Positions 42,431 to 52,392 of a stretch of DNA of 64,000 nucleotides are shown here, in pieces; position 1 is the first letter of the stretch; each line of letters begins with the position of its first letter. The translations under genes and the position numbers were made by a program. The stretch is from Forficula auricularia (Eukaryota > Arthropoda > Insecta > Dermaptera > Forficulidae). Location of the stretch: NCBI GenBank assembly GCA_024734495.1, contig JALMQS010000914.1:212338-276337 (forward strand). The letters run 5' to 3'. A model generated the notes under the pieces. It was not told the DNA's origin, searched no databases, and saw only the letters and a list, made by a program, of their open reading frames with translations.

Positions 42431-42961
42431 TAAACCTCTTTGAGTTTTATTTCATTCACTGTGAAACTACACACCCTTTACTCTATTAAATAACATCATG
42501 TTTCACCTAAAACCTACACCACTTTCCATAAGTAAAATTTTTAGCTATTATAATTTTGGAGTTACTGCTATAAAAAATACTACTATATGTTAGTAATTTA
42601 TAGACTCCAAAATATTAATAGTTAAAAATCTGAAAAAATTCTGAGGGATAGCTACTATAAGGATAGAGACTTGAAACTTGGGGGATATTTTTTTAATATA
42701 TTTCGAACCATATTAGCCTCTGTCAGCGTAAAAATTTAATAATACCCAAAATAAGGACCATCCTACTGAGCACCCACTCCGATTTTAGGTGCTAATACTT
42801 GACATCGATCGTAGAACAAGTCGATCAAAACGTCGAATTTTTATTATATTTTTTATTTGTGTTCAATAAATAATTATAATTAAATATGTGAAGGGATATC
42901 TTTTTTCGACAGCATTGAAATATCACCGGCCGCCACTGATAAATATATTCGTCTTTATATA

Positions 42962-42995
42962 AATATAGATATATATATATATATATATATATATA
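42962..42995. repeat. TA microsatellite
   Basis: An uninterrupted TA-dinucleotide run just after a GCATTGAAATATCACCGGCC block. A longer one is at 45175-45232. Confidence 0.9.
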
Positions 42996-43199
42996 GTGTA
43001 TTTCGAAATAATGAAAAATGGACTTACACCACTTTCAAAATAAACGGTCCATTTATTATTTAAAATTATTAATTCACCGAAACTGCAAACATCCAATTTT
43101 TGATTAAAAAAACTGGATATTTGTCGATAGTAATAGAGGCCTGTATAGGGTCGTTGTGCGGAACTGTAAAAATTAAAACAATCTCATGCATTAATTGGA

Positions 43200-43640
43200 A
43201 GTTAGGTTGATAAAATCGCTGAAATAATTGCCCCCTCCTGCAACCCCCACCCTCCCTTCAGTCTATTTCCAAAGGGCATAAAAGGTGGCCGGTTTGCCTC
43301 GTGTCGTGTACACGAAATGCATTTCGTGCCGGCGTCCCTTCCGCCTCACGGAATGCCTTTGCTTTGTTTCTTGAGGCTCAAGGCCCTTGAGCAATCTAAT
43401 AAGATGACACTACTAAAAGATAAGATTGCTGCTGCTCTCTCGCGCGATTCAGAAAACGACATCCTAATAGGGATAGGGGTTACTTTACGTTAAGTTACGT
43501 TACGTTACGTCAAATCGATAGCGAGTGGGCGGGCAAACTCTCTCTCCCACGAAACAATTTGACCTTCGTTGAAAGAGAACTTAAGACAGGCAAGGCCGTA
43601 GCTACGACGAGGGGGAAGGAAAATATGCGGGCGTATACAA
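43200..43640 (+). promoter_or_regulatory. GC-richer promoter-like patch
   Basis: GGGCATAAAAGGTGGCCGG (TATA-type box CATAAAAGG, 43276-43284) lies in a GC-richer patch. A perfect 18-bp palindrome CACGAAATGCATTTCGTG is at 43311-43328. A tandem (ACGTT) block is at 43485-43510 and GAGTGGGCGGG at 43524. It has the appearance of a host core promoter or 5' exon. No downstream ORF is visible, because family F begins at 43673. Confidence 0.35.
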
Positions 43641-43672
43641 ATCAAATACCTATGGGATTTTCAAAATTATAA

Positions 43673-44733
43673 GATATCTTGCAAATTTTATCGTTGATAT
43701 ATAATTATTATTTACTAGCTTCAAGGCGCGCCTTTGGCGGGCCTTTTGCTATACAGGGGCAAAACCCCACGTGACTGCTTTATTGATGTTTTATTAGTTA
43801 CAGAGATTAAATATAATTGTTTTATTATAAAGTCTTAAATAGATATAATTTGAGATTATATTTAACTGTAATATACACTCATAACAAATAAGATGAAACA
43901 AATATTTAAAATGTATTAAAAATCCACTTGTTATTATTAAGGGGGAAAAAAAGTTATATTATATGTAGGTATTATTTTAGATAAGAAGACTTGAAAATTA
44001 CAATTATTATTCATTTTGCTAGACACAAAAGTATATACAATCTATTAATAAAAAATTCTCTTAATCTCAAGCTTGAGTTGTTTATCATAAAAGAATTTAG
44101 TCTTATTTATTTTAAGTCGATTCTTCCACGTTATCAGTAGAGGTTGCTATTAATAGTCAAAACATCAAAAATGGAATGCAATAAGGTTATTCCTCTAGTA
44201 TTAGATAAGAATCGATCGTTATTTTTGATTTTAAGTCGATTCCTCCATGTCTTCAGCAATGGTTACCAATAATAATCGGAGGGTCAAAAATCTTATGTAG
44301 AATGGTTATTCCTCGACTGTTAAATGAGAATCGATCGTTATTTTTGAATTAAAGTCAACATGAACTGCAAATTGCAAGTGATATCTAATTAATAATAAAA
44401 AAATAAACATATTAATATTTCAAATGAATTTCGATAAAGTTTAGCAACGATCCGTTGCAGTTTATTTTTTTATACAAACAGGGCCGCCAACACTTGTTTT
44501 TTTTGCTCGTTTAGATCTTTTATTGTCTGGCAAGCTTGCGTTGGCTAACCTGATTTTTTTTTTAGTTTTTCCTGAATTTTCCAATTTTCTGGGCAAGTTT
44601 TCTAATTTTTTTTTTTACGTATTAACCTGAATTGGGCTATTACGAACATTAAAAAAAAAATCAAATCGGTCCAGGCATTTGAGAGATCTGCGCTTACAAA
44701 GAAACAGAAATTCATTTTTATTATATAGATTGA
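43673..44733 (+). mobile_element. Family F element, full copy
   Basis: The same sequence as 21449-22817 without the extra B insert: GATATCTTGC start, ACTAGCTTCAAGGCGCGCC/GGCGGGCC hairpin, AT-rich body, CAACGATCCGTTGCAG (the family B end block, here part of the body), ATCTGCGCTTACAAAGAAAC and the TTTTTATTATATAGAT terminus. About 1.06 kb, non-coding. Confidence 0.78.
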
Positions 44734-45171
44734 AAGTATTAGAATTGTTGATTCTTAAGGGAAAAATCAATCAGTAAATTATAAACAAATTCATTATACA
44801 GGGTGTTTCAAAAAAGTGAGGAAAAGAAATATATTATATATTAAAAAAAAGTAAAGTATTAGTAAATACTTTTTATTTAAATTAGTGTGTCAATATTAAA
44901 AAAAAAGTATTTATTATTGGTTAAGTGTAAAAAATTTATTAAAAGATAATTAAATATATTTAATAATTAATATAATTTAATATATATATATATATATATA
45001 TAAATTTAATATATATAAAATGAAGTAGTTTTAGATAATTTTTTTTAACCGAAATTTTGTTAAAAATGAAACAATTAAATACCAGACTGGAATTGGGTAA
45101 ATTCGTTTTGTTGTAGTAAGCAGGATAGTAAAGATATGAACCTTCAAAATTACAGTCTCAAAAAACTAAAT

Positions 45172-45236
<65 letters not shown>

Positions 45237-45690
45237 ACATCAGTGACGTGAGGGAAATGGATGCTGTGGATGCTGCGCATCCCTAAAATTTCAAAACGTC
45301 AAGAGTATTTTCATATAGGGTTATAAAAAATCTAATCTTAAATTTGAAAAATAACGCAAAATTTTGCATTTATCGTTTTATAGATAATATTACAAAAAGC
45401 AGCAAAAAATAACATAACATTTTGAAAATTGAAGGGATTTAATTTTTAGACAGCATCATCTAGTTGAAATGTCCCGGCCCACCACTAGGGCTTCGCGCGA
45501 GACGAGACCGAGACGATACCGCGTTAACGAAAACGAGACGATACCGAGACGATACCGCGAGAGTCTCTTTTTGTGTTGCTAAATAGAATATTATTTTTAA
45601 ATTTATTGAAAATAAATATTGTAAAATATTTGGTCAAGGATTTTCCGCGATCCACAATTTTTTACAATTTTACAATGATAATCTATTTTT
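44734..45690. other. AT-rich DNA with a TA microsatellite
   Basis: Contains a long TA run (45175-45232) and, at 44798, TACAGGGTGTTTCAAAAAAGTG, a typical start of invertebrate DNA-transposon terminal repeats (no partner found). At 45485-45570 there is a GAGACGAGACCGAGACGATA-type block that introduces the minisatellite. No gene recognised. Confidence 0.5.
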
Positions 45691-46465
45691 AGCCAAACGA
45701 GATCAAAAGAGACCGAACGAGACCCAAAGAGACCAAACGAGACTAAATGAGACCAAAAAAGACCAAACGAGAGCAAACGAGACCAAAAGAGACCAAACGA
45801 GATCAAACGAGACCAAAAGAGACCAAAAGAAACCAAACGAGATCAAACGAGATCAAAAGAGACCAAACGAGACCAAAAGAGACCAAACGAGACCAAAAGA
45901 GACCAAACGAGACCAAAAGAGACCAAAAGAGACCAAAAGAGACCAAAAGAGACCAAACAAGATCAAAAGAGACCAAAAGAGACCAAAAGAGACCGAACAA
46001 GACCAAACGAGACCAAAAGAGACCAAACGAGACCAAAAGAGACCAAAAGAGACCAAACGAGACTAAACGAGACCAAAAGAGACCAAAAGAGACCAAACGA
46101 GACCAAACGAGACCAAACGAGACCAAAAGAGACCAAACGAGATCAAAAGAGACCAAAAGAGACCAAACGAGACCAAAAGAGACCAAACGAGACTAAACGA
46201 GACCAAAAGAGACCAAAAGAGACCAAACGAGACTAAACGAGACCAAACGAGACTAAACGAGACCAAAAGAGACCAAACGAGACCAAAAGAGACCAAACGA
46301 GATCAAAAGAGACCAAAAGAGACCAAAAGAGACCAAACGAGACCAAAAGAGACCAAAAGAGACCGAACGAGACCAAAAGAGACCAAACGAGACCAAAAGA
46401 GACCAAACGAGACCAAAAGAGACCGAACGAGACCAAACGAGACCAAACGAGACCAAACGAGACCA
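45691..46465. repeat. 10-bp minisatellite, about 77 units
   Basis: Tandem GACCAAACGA / GACCAAAAGA decamers, with rare GATC, GACT and GACCG variants, keep a strict 10-bp period. Because 10 is not a multiple of 3, every frame repeats each 30 bases and stays open. This explains the long 'proteins' on both strands (RDQKRPNETK-like and its complement). They are not genes. Flanking blocks (GAGACGATACCGCG on the left, CTGTCTCGTCTCGTC on the right) are related degenerate units. Confidence 0.95.
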
Positions 46466-46529
46466 GATTTTCTCAAATCTCTGTCTCGTCTCGTCCCCTA
46501 CCCGCCATTGATATACTGATATATATATT

Positions 46530-46610
46530 TACTTCAAGTAGAGGATAACCTAATTGATTTTTCTCTATGAATCAACAACTCTGCTATTCTCAGCAAAACA
46601 AATTATTTTC
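46530..46610. repeat. Lineage I PLE terminal fragment
   Basis: CTTCAAGTAGAGGATAACC, TCTATGAATCAACAACTCTG and CTATTCTCAGCAAAACAAA match the end at 19800-19870. No hammerhead here. Confidence 0.6.
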
Positions 46611-47227
46611 AATTAAAAACTTAATTTATTTACAATAAATTTTTCAAATAAGTTTCTCACGAAAAAATTACAAATACAAACAAACAAATCCAATACCAAA
46701 GGAATGTATAGGAAAAAAATTGTTATGTAAAACATGTTAGGATGCGGGCTTATTATTATTATTTTTATTTTTTATTTCCCGGCAATGATTGATTTAAACA
46801 ATACATCTATCTCATCTTGGATAATATACTAAGTGTATTCTGAGAAAGTAGTATTAATAACTCTGCCCCCCTGTGATTATTCATTCCGGATCCCTGATGT
46901 ATAAAAACTCCCCTATAATTTCTATAATTGTTTAGCGACCAAATAACAGGCACACACATTCTAATATATCCAATGTGATTGCGCTCTATTTATTAACAAA
47001 CAAAAAAAAACAATTCAAATGTTTATAATTATTTTTACACATAACTCTAAATTAACTCCACATGACTTTCAATTTTATTAGAAATCAAATTAATTATTAA
47101 TTTTTCAATGTTCTTAACTGTCAGAATTGAACCCAAGTGCCAAACATGATTTCTGGCAGGGGTTACCCAAGAACCAAAATCTTTCTGACATTGTATATTC
47201 AACTTAAAGAAAAGTACCTGGAGCCAC
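46611..47227. other. AT-rich stretch, nothing recognised
   Basis: No gene or strong repeat recognised; one poly-A-rich block near 47003. Confidence 0.45.
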
Positions 47228-47330
47228 CGAGCGATGCAAGGTAACCCTGACCCCCCCCCACCGAAACCACACACTCGCCCTACACCAATGTACCCCACCC
47301 CGCCCCACCCGGTTAGAACCCGCTTAGTTG
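47228..47330. repeat. C-rich tract, mirror of the G-rich tract at 6205
   Basis: CCACCGAGCGATGCAAGGTA ACC, then a C-rich run with CCCACC units. The start is the reverse complement of GGTTACC...GCATCGCTCGGTGG at 6330-6352, so both tracts belong to one repeat family. Beyond it, GGTTAGAACCCGCTTAGTTG continues into AT-rich DNA. Confidence 0.65.
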
Positions 47331-48650
47331 GGCCACATTTATGGAGAAAATTAAAACATCTACAACTAAATAATGGAACCACGATTGATGCAGTTTTTTC
47401 AAGATATATTCACAAAATATTGAATCACAAATTTTCGTGTCTTATTTCAGTTATCACAAACCTATAGTTTCTATGATACAAACACAATAGATCTCAATTG
47501 TTTACATATTTTTCAATACATATTCTGTAAATTTTTTATAATTTATTTAAATTTTATTATTTGAAAAAAATTCTGTTTCCGATATCTTCTTATTTCATTA
47601 TTATAGTTGATGATTTTTTTTCAATATTTTTTATTTTTATTATTTTATTATTTATAATCAATGGACAATGCATATCAACGACGAAGAGGCAAAGCTTCTA
47701 CCGACAGTCCCACCCACGACTGTCTGTATTTTTTTTTTTTTTTTATTACATTTAGAAAAAATTTCCGAATAGAAAATCAAATTTTTGAAAAGGAAAAATT
47801 GATTATTTTTTTTTGTGATTTTCAACATTCCAGAGTGGGCTCTAAACAATTAGGTAAAATATTTGGGGAGGATTCTTAAAAAATGAAATACTAACCATTT
47901 TTCATGCGAGAATCTAAAAAAGAAAAATACTCAGTCAAAATTGGTCACCCTATATATATTATGAAGGAGAGAAGAAGGAAGTTTCATGTTTGTTTCATGT
48001 CTCTTTTAATCCCTGAAGAAGGAGAGAAGATCCTCCAAAACATTAGTTTTCAAGATGATGAAAATGACGTTCCAATAAATTCTTTTATTCAGAATTTTAA
48101 TTTTCATTATCCTTGGGGTACCTTTCTATCAATTCTTCATTAAAGATAAATATTGTTTTCCATTATGTCTTTATAACTGATCTAGGCCGAATATATTGGC
48201 CGGGTGCGCGACGAAAACAACATCTGACGGCTGCATTAAATCATGTCCTAGAGCCGTGAAAGAGGTGCTAAATGTTTTTAAAATTAATTTATTTTGCATT
48301 AATAAATAATACAAAATAATTTTTAAGAACCTCAAAAGAAAAGTGCAATAACTGTAGTGAATAAAAGATATTGAAACATACAAAGTAAGTATGAAAAGTG
48401 TTAATAAGTAGGAACGTTTATTATTGGAATAAGGTTATTCGGCGATACTGTAACGGACTTTGGAAAAGCAGAAATGAAATGCTGACTTGCGAGGTCTCTG
48501 ACTAGTAAATAAACAAAGAGTATTTAATTGATTTTTTTTTCTTTTGGTGTTGTTGTTATCTTTTTGCTTGGAAATAAAGATTAACTGCATTTATCCATTG
48601 TTTCTGTTTTTCTAATTTCCAACTAGCAACTGGAAATGTATAAAAATTTC
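47331..48650. other. AT-rich DNA with a hammerhead relic
   Basis: No gene supported. 47570-47760 is T-rich. At 48008-48045 a lineage III relic reads CTGAAGAAGGAG...CCTCC but then AAAA in place of GAAA, so it should be inactive. The 79-codon ORF across it is probably chance. Confidence 0.5.
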
Positions 48651-48761
48651 GAGTCATTATTTCTGAAAGAGAAACAAAGAGGTTGTCCTCTGCTTGATGC
48701 AAATAAACATATACACATATATATCAAGATGATATATCTGTATATATATTATTTATTTGTT

Positions 48762-48806
48762 TGAGACTATAGTTTCGAGGACTTGGTCTTCATCATCAGT
48801 CTTTCT
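48762..48806 (-). ncRNA. Hammerhead ribozyme motif, lineage I (PLE-linked)
   Basis: Minus strand: CTGATGA (48799-48793), an extra T, stem II GAAGAC/GTCCTC with CAA loop (one A-C mismatch), GAAA (48776-48773), C-TATA-G stem III, GTC (48767-48765). It lies 184 nt after the PLE stop codon, which ties lineage I to a PLE. The mismatch may weaken stem II. Confidence 0.72.
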
Positions 48807-48989
48807 TCAATTATAAATGTTTTTCATGGAGTCAATATCATATGGATATTGAAAACTTGGTGTTCCTTCGTCACTGGAAGGCTAGGAACTAACAAAGACA
48901 TTCTCTCCGGGCTCACACTCAAATATAACCATATGTTTCCCTTTCTCCTTTCTCCTTAGAAAGGAGGAATTTTTTTCCTTTTTTTCCTT

Positions 48990-49395
48990 TTATCTTTTGT
49001 TAGCAAACATCTTAAGTAGATTACTATTGGATAATTCAATTTGATTGTTTAAACAGAGTTCTGAATTTCTATTGAATGACTTCAAAATTTCTAAAGATTC
49101 GATTGCGCTAATCAATTTTGGGTTCCTTTCTCCTTTTATTAATCTAATACCTTCTGGGAAGGAGTGATTGTTTGAATTTAAATGTTCTGCAAAAGAATTT
49201 TCGTACTTTTTATTTTTATAATCTCTTATGTGTTCATTTAGTCGAATTTTCAGATTTCTCTCGGTCTTCCCTACATATATTGCTTCGCAATCTTTGCATT
49301 TCAAACTATAAACCCCTTCTTTTTCTATATTTGGTAATTTGTCTTTTTTATTTGAACCTAAATCTTTTCCTAGAGTAATCATTATTTCTGCCTGT
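48990..49395 (-). CDS. PLE GIY-YIG endonuclease domain, partial
   Basis: The ORF on the minus strand (open to 49460, but its first residues are a poly-A-encoded lysine run) reads LPNIEKEGVYSLKCKDCEA, then IYVGKTERNLKIRLNEHIRD. The GVY...YVG pair is the GIY-YIG signature, with the conserved Arg in KIRLNEH, the PLE-type CxxC (KCKDC) between the two motifs, and downstream ESLEILKSF and LNNQIEL. In PLEs this nuclease nicks DNA to prime reverse transcription. The reverse transcriptase upstream is missing, so the fragment cannot move alone. It ends with FANKR and a stop at 48990. Confidence 0.85.
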
Positions 49396-49479
49396 ATTTT
49401 TTTTTTTTTTTTTTTTTTTTGGAGTTTATTGGAGTTTACTCCGTAAGAATAGATTTGCATATAAGGAGCCCGGCATGGA

Positions 49480-50790
49480 AAATTATGGGTAGTAAAATTC
49501 AGTCAACGAATGACACCGTTACATTTTTCGTACGCACACTCTTCTGGTGGTGAAAAAGGGCAACATCATTCAAACATTTTTTAGGCGCGGATTTTAAAAT
49601 TGACATTGAAAAATTAATCGAAAAATATTATTATTATATTATATATATATATATAAATATGTTATATTATTATTATTATATATATAAATGCAACATGACA
49701 GGTTCCATCCCTGTCGAGTGCTTATTTATTTTTTAAAACATTTGAAACTTTATTACTTGACATTTAGAAATTTTCATTTAATTAATCTCAAAAATTAAAT
49801 GATGATTTTATTTATATATATCATATACAATTCAACCCTATAATTTGATACGTCTTTCTCTAACGTATTATGGTTAAACTTAGATAATTAGACAATCACT
49901 ATAACTATTCATTTTTTATATTATATACTTATGTTATATTTATACTTTATTGTTATTATTTTAGATATATCATACATATTATATTATATATAATTCTTAT
50001 TTTAAATTTAATTATAATATTTATTTAAAATTTATATAACATTTATATTATAGATTTTATTTATAATTCGTGGGTAAGATTTGTGAACCACATATCTATC
50101 ATACGTTCATGTGTCTTATTTCAGTTACCATAAGCCTCTAGTCACAGTAATTAATAACGACGGCGCTATTGATCTAAGTAATATTTGAAATTTTATTTAG
50201 GTATTTTCACTGATTCGTTTATTTATCATTTGATATGGTATTAATCTTTTTCTTAGATTAGTAAGCCTTTTTTGTGCCTATTTACAGTCGATCTGAATGA
50301 GTAAACTCCAGTCGTGCGTCGCAGCTGACACACACATTTTTGAAAACTACAATTTTATTTTTTTGTAATTTATGAAACGTAAGGATGGGGCATTGGAAAT
50401 GGTAATGCTGTACAGGCATCGGACCACCCATTTTTACAATTAATTACACAACAACTATTATGCACCATTTTTAATATGACTTTTTGTTTGTTTACCCTGA
50501 ACGTGAGCATGATTTAACGAAAATTTGACCACAACTATCGCTGCGATCGATTCAGTTTTCCCCACCATGCACTCCGCACGGTTCCAATACTAACCAATTG
50601 CGAAGTCCGCCTTCGGCAGGGCATCTTACACTGGCCTGTGACCCCCTGGACTCCGGTATCCCTCCTCCCCCAACCCCGTTACGCCACTGGTATAATAAAA
50701 TAATTTAAAATCACACTTGAAAATTTTAGATTTAAAATTTATTTTAAATTCCCCGTATTTATTTAACGCAAAAGCACAACCAATCAGAGA
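49480..50790. other. AT-rich DNA, nothing recognised
   Basis: Very AT-rich (49620-50060 with TTATATTA repeats). 50510-50690 is GC-richer with GCGAAGTCCGCCTTCGGCAG and CCCCGTTACGCCACTGG, the latter a common phrase at the edges of invertebrate repeats. No gene supported. Confidence 0.45.
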
Positions 50791-50793
50791 GAT

Positions 50794-51615
50794 AGTTAAC
50801 TTTAATTCAAATAAGACTCAATGTTGTCTAATTTCTAGGCGCGAAAATAGAGATTTCCCTGATATTCACTTCGATTCGAATACCCTGAAAATGTGTGACA
50901 GCCTATCCATGTTGGGCGTCTCTGTCGCATCTGACCTGTCTTGGAATGAACACATCTCCTCTGTGGCGAAATCTGCAGCAAGGAAGATTGGCTTCTTATT
51001 CAGGTCCAAGCGATTTTACAAACCCCCACAACTTCTCACCATCTACAAGGCCCAAATCCGCCCCTATCTCGAATACTGCTCTCATCTGTGGAGAGGAGCC
51101 TCAAAATATTCTCTTGCTACCCTTGATGCAATTCAGAAACGAGCCTTTAGGCTAATTGACGATTCTACCCTCACCGACTCCCTCGACTCGCTGGCTCATC
51201 GAAGAGATGTCTCTGCCCTTTCCTTTTCTATAGATACTATCACGGCAGGTGCTCTGATGAGATAAAATCAATAATTCCCCCAAAGCATACTTTGCACGCA
51301 GCACACGTTTTGCCGACTCCCAACACTCTTTTGCGGTCAAATTGGAAAAGTGCCGGACCACTTCATTCGCGAATACATATATCCCCATGACTTCAAGGAA
51401 CTGGAACTCTCTCCCAGCCTCTATCTTTCCCAGCACCTATGATCTTCAAACCTTCAAAACCAGGGTGCATAGACACCTACGTCTACACCCTCTCACTTAA
51501 TCAACTTTCACTTCTCTTCGGTAATGCAAGGGTCTTTCGAGATCCTTAGGGGCTACACCTTTACTGGTGCACCCCTTCTTGCATTCGATTGCATTAAAAA
51601 AAAAAAAAAAAAAAA
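50794..51615 (+). mobile_element. 5'-truncated LINE, family L, plus strand
   Basis: Homology to 26197-27235 starts at GTTAACTTTAATTCAAATAA (50794). The frame open to 51265 encodes SLSMLGVSVASDLSWNEHIS, IYKAQIRPYLEYCSHLWRGA and RAFRLIDDSTLTDSLDSLAH, the conserved C-terminal domain of jockey-like ORF2. A frameshift near 51225 is followed by the remaining C-terminus (TTSFANTYIPMTSRNWNSLP in another frame), 3' UTR and poly-A at 51597-51615. No RT domain remains. Confidence 0.85.
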
Positions 51616-51619
51616 GATC

Positions 51620-52392
51620 ATGCCGTCCTCGCCACGCAAGCCAAATATTATAATAAATAAAATAAATAAATAAAGCCTAATAACTAATTTTAAACATTTT
51701 TGAGTGAATTATTTAATAATATGGGTCTTTACGCCTCCCGATTTTCGCCTTATATTAATAAATACTTCTATAAACAAATTTTCAGTATCATAACATAGAA
51801 TCTTTATATTCAAAATTAACCACCCTATATAATATAAAATAAATAAATATATCAACAGGCGGTAGAGGAGAAAAGAGGGGCGCTTTGAGGGAGGGCGGGT
51901 TATTATGAACGAAAGCTATTTTCTATTCTATGTTAATTTATTAATGTGCATGATAATACCTAATATTAATAAGTGATTTATTATGTAATACATAGCTGAA
52001 AATTTTCATTTTAAAAGGTGATTTATGCATAAATAAAAGGGGCGGGCTGGAATAGGAACCTATATATAGAGTGGTGTTCAACATATTTGTGTAATTATAT
52101 TGATACGAGACAATAGAAATAATTATTACTGCCCGATACAAATATTTAACACAATACAAATGCATTCCTGTTGTTTCTTTTGTAATAAAATAAAAATTAT
52201 AGTAAAAAGTCAAAACTTTTTCAAGACATTGAATGTCCCCAGACTAGAGTGACCTTGAATACAGTGTGGGTAATAAAGATCTCCAACATTTTGAAGAGGT
52301 ATAAAAAAATGAAAAAACTGAATATATTTTTCAAAAGAACATAAAATATTTTTTTTTAAATGTGTTTTAAACATTATATCAAACGAAAAAAA
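51620..52392. other. AT-rich DNA, nothing recognised
   Basis: No gene or repeat recognised; GGAGGGCGGG patch near 51888 and AATAAATAAATAAA tracts near 51650. Confidence 0.45.

Larger units (their letters stand above)
42000..42535. mobile_element. Head-to-head array of four lineage II hammerhead units
   Basis: Two minus-strand units (42009-42254) and two plus-strand units (42256-42484) meet at a palindrome centre near 42257 (CTTGTAAAC and its complement). Each unit has hammerhead, TTATTTCATTCACTGTGAAA, TACACACCCTTTACTC. The outer right end carries TTTCACCTAAAACCTACACC, the lineage terminus. Distances between predicted cleavage sites are 129 nt (minus pair) and 119 nt (plus pair). Confidence 0.75.
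41715..42890. mobile_element. Outer foldback of a nested palindrome
   Basis: 41715-41995 and 42540-42890 are diverged inverted repeats: TTTCGATCGACTTGTTCT, GTACTTATTTTGGGTATT and CGCTGACAGAGGCT on the left have complements on the right. Each arm carries a hammerhead-like remnant (ACTTGAGAACGATC ... GATCGAAACATCG on the left minus strand, about 41774-41815). Here TTGAGAA stands where CTGANGA should be, so it is inactive. The lineage II cluster sits in the centre. Confidence 0.7.
48655..49395 (-). mobile_element. Penelope-like element 3' part with hammerhead
   Basis: Minus strand order: GIY-YIG endonuclease ORF (49395-48990), a 184-nt spacer with a CTTTCTCC/GGAGAAAG-type hairpin near 48935-48965, the lineage I hammerhead (48806-48762), then ATTTATTTGTTTG, a TATATCATCTTGATATATAT palindrome and GCAGAGGACAACCTCTTTG. 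This matches the arms of 19570-19865. A poly-T run at 49399-49421 marks the upstream break, probably another element's tail. Confidence 0.8.

Noticed and set aside
42000..42535. CRISPR-like array
   Set aside because: The repeats are inverted pairs with ribozyme cores and no spacers of constant length; the sequence is eukaryotic.
44798..44830. DNA transposon end (TACAGGGTGTTTCAAAAAAGTG)
   Set aside because: It looks like a terminal repeat, but no inverted partner or transposase was found nearby.
45747..46456. Long open frames on both strands (up to 149 codons) in the decamer array
   Set aside because: A 10-bp repeat without stop codons keeps all frames open; the peptides are pure repeat by-products.
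47904..48143. 79-codon plus-strand ORF
   Set aside because: It runs across a decayed hammerhead repeat and has no family resemblance.
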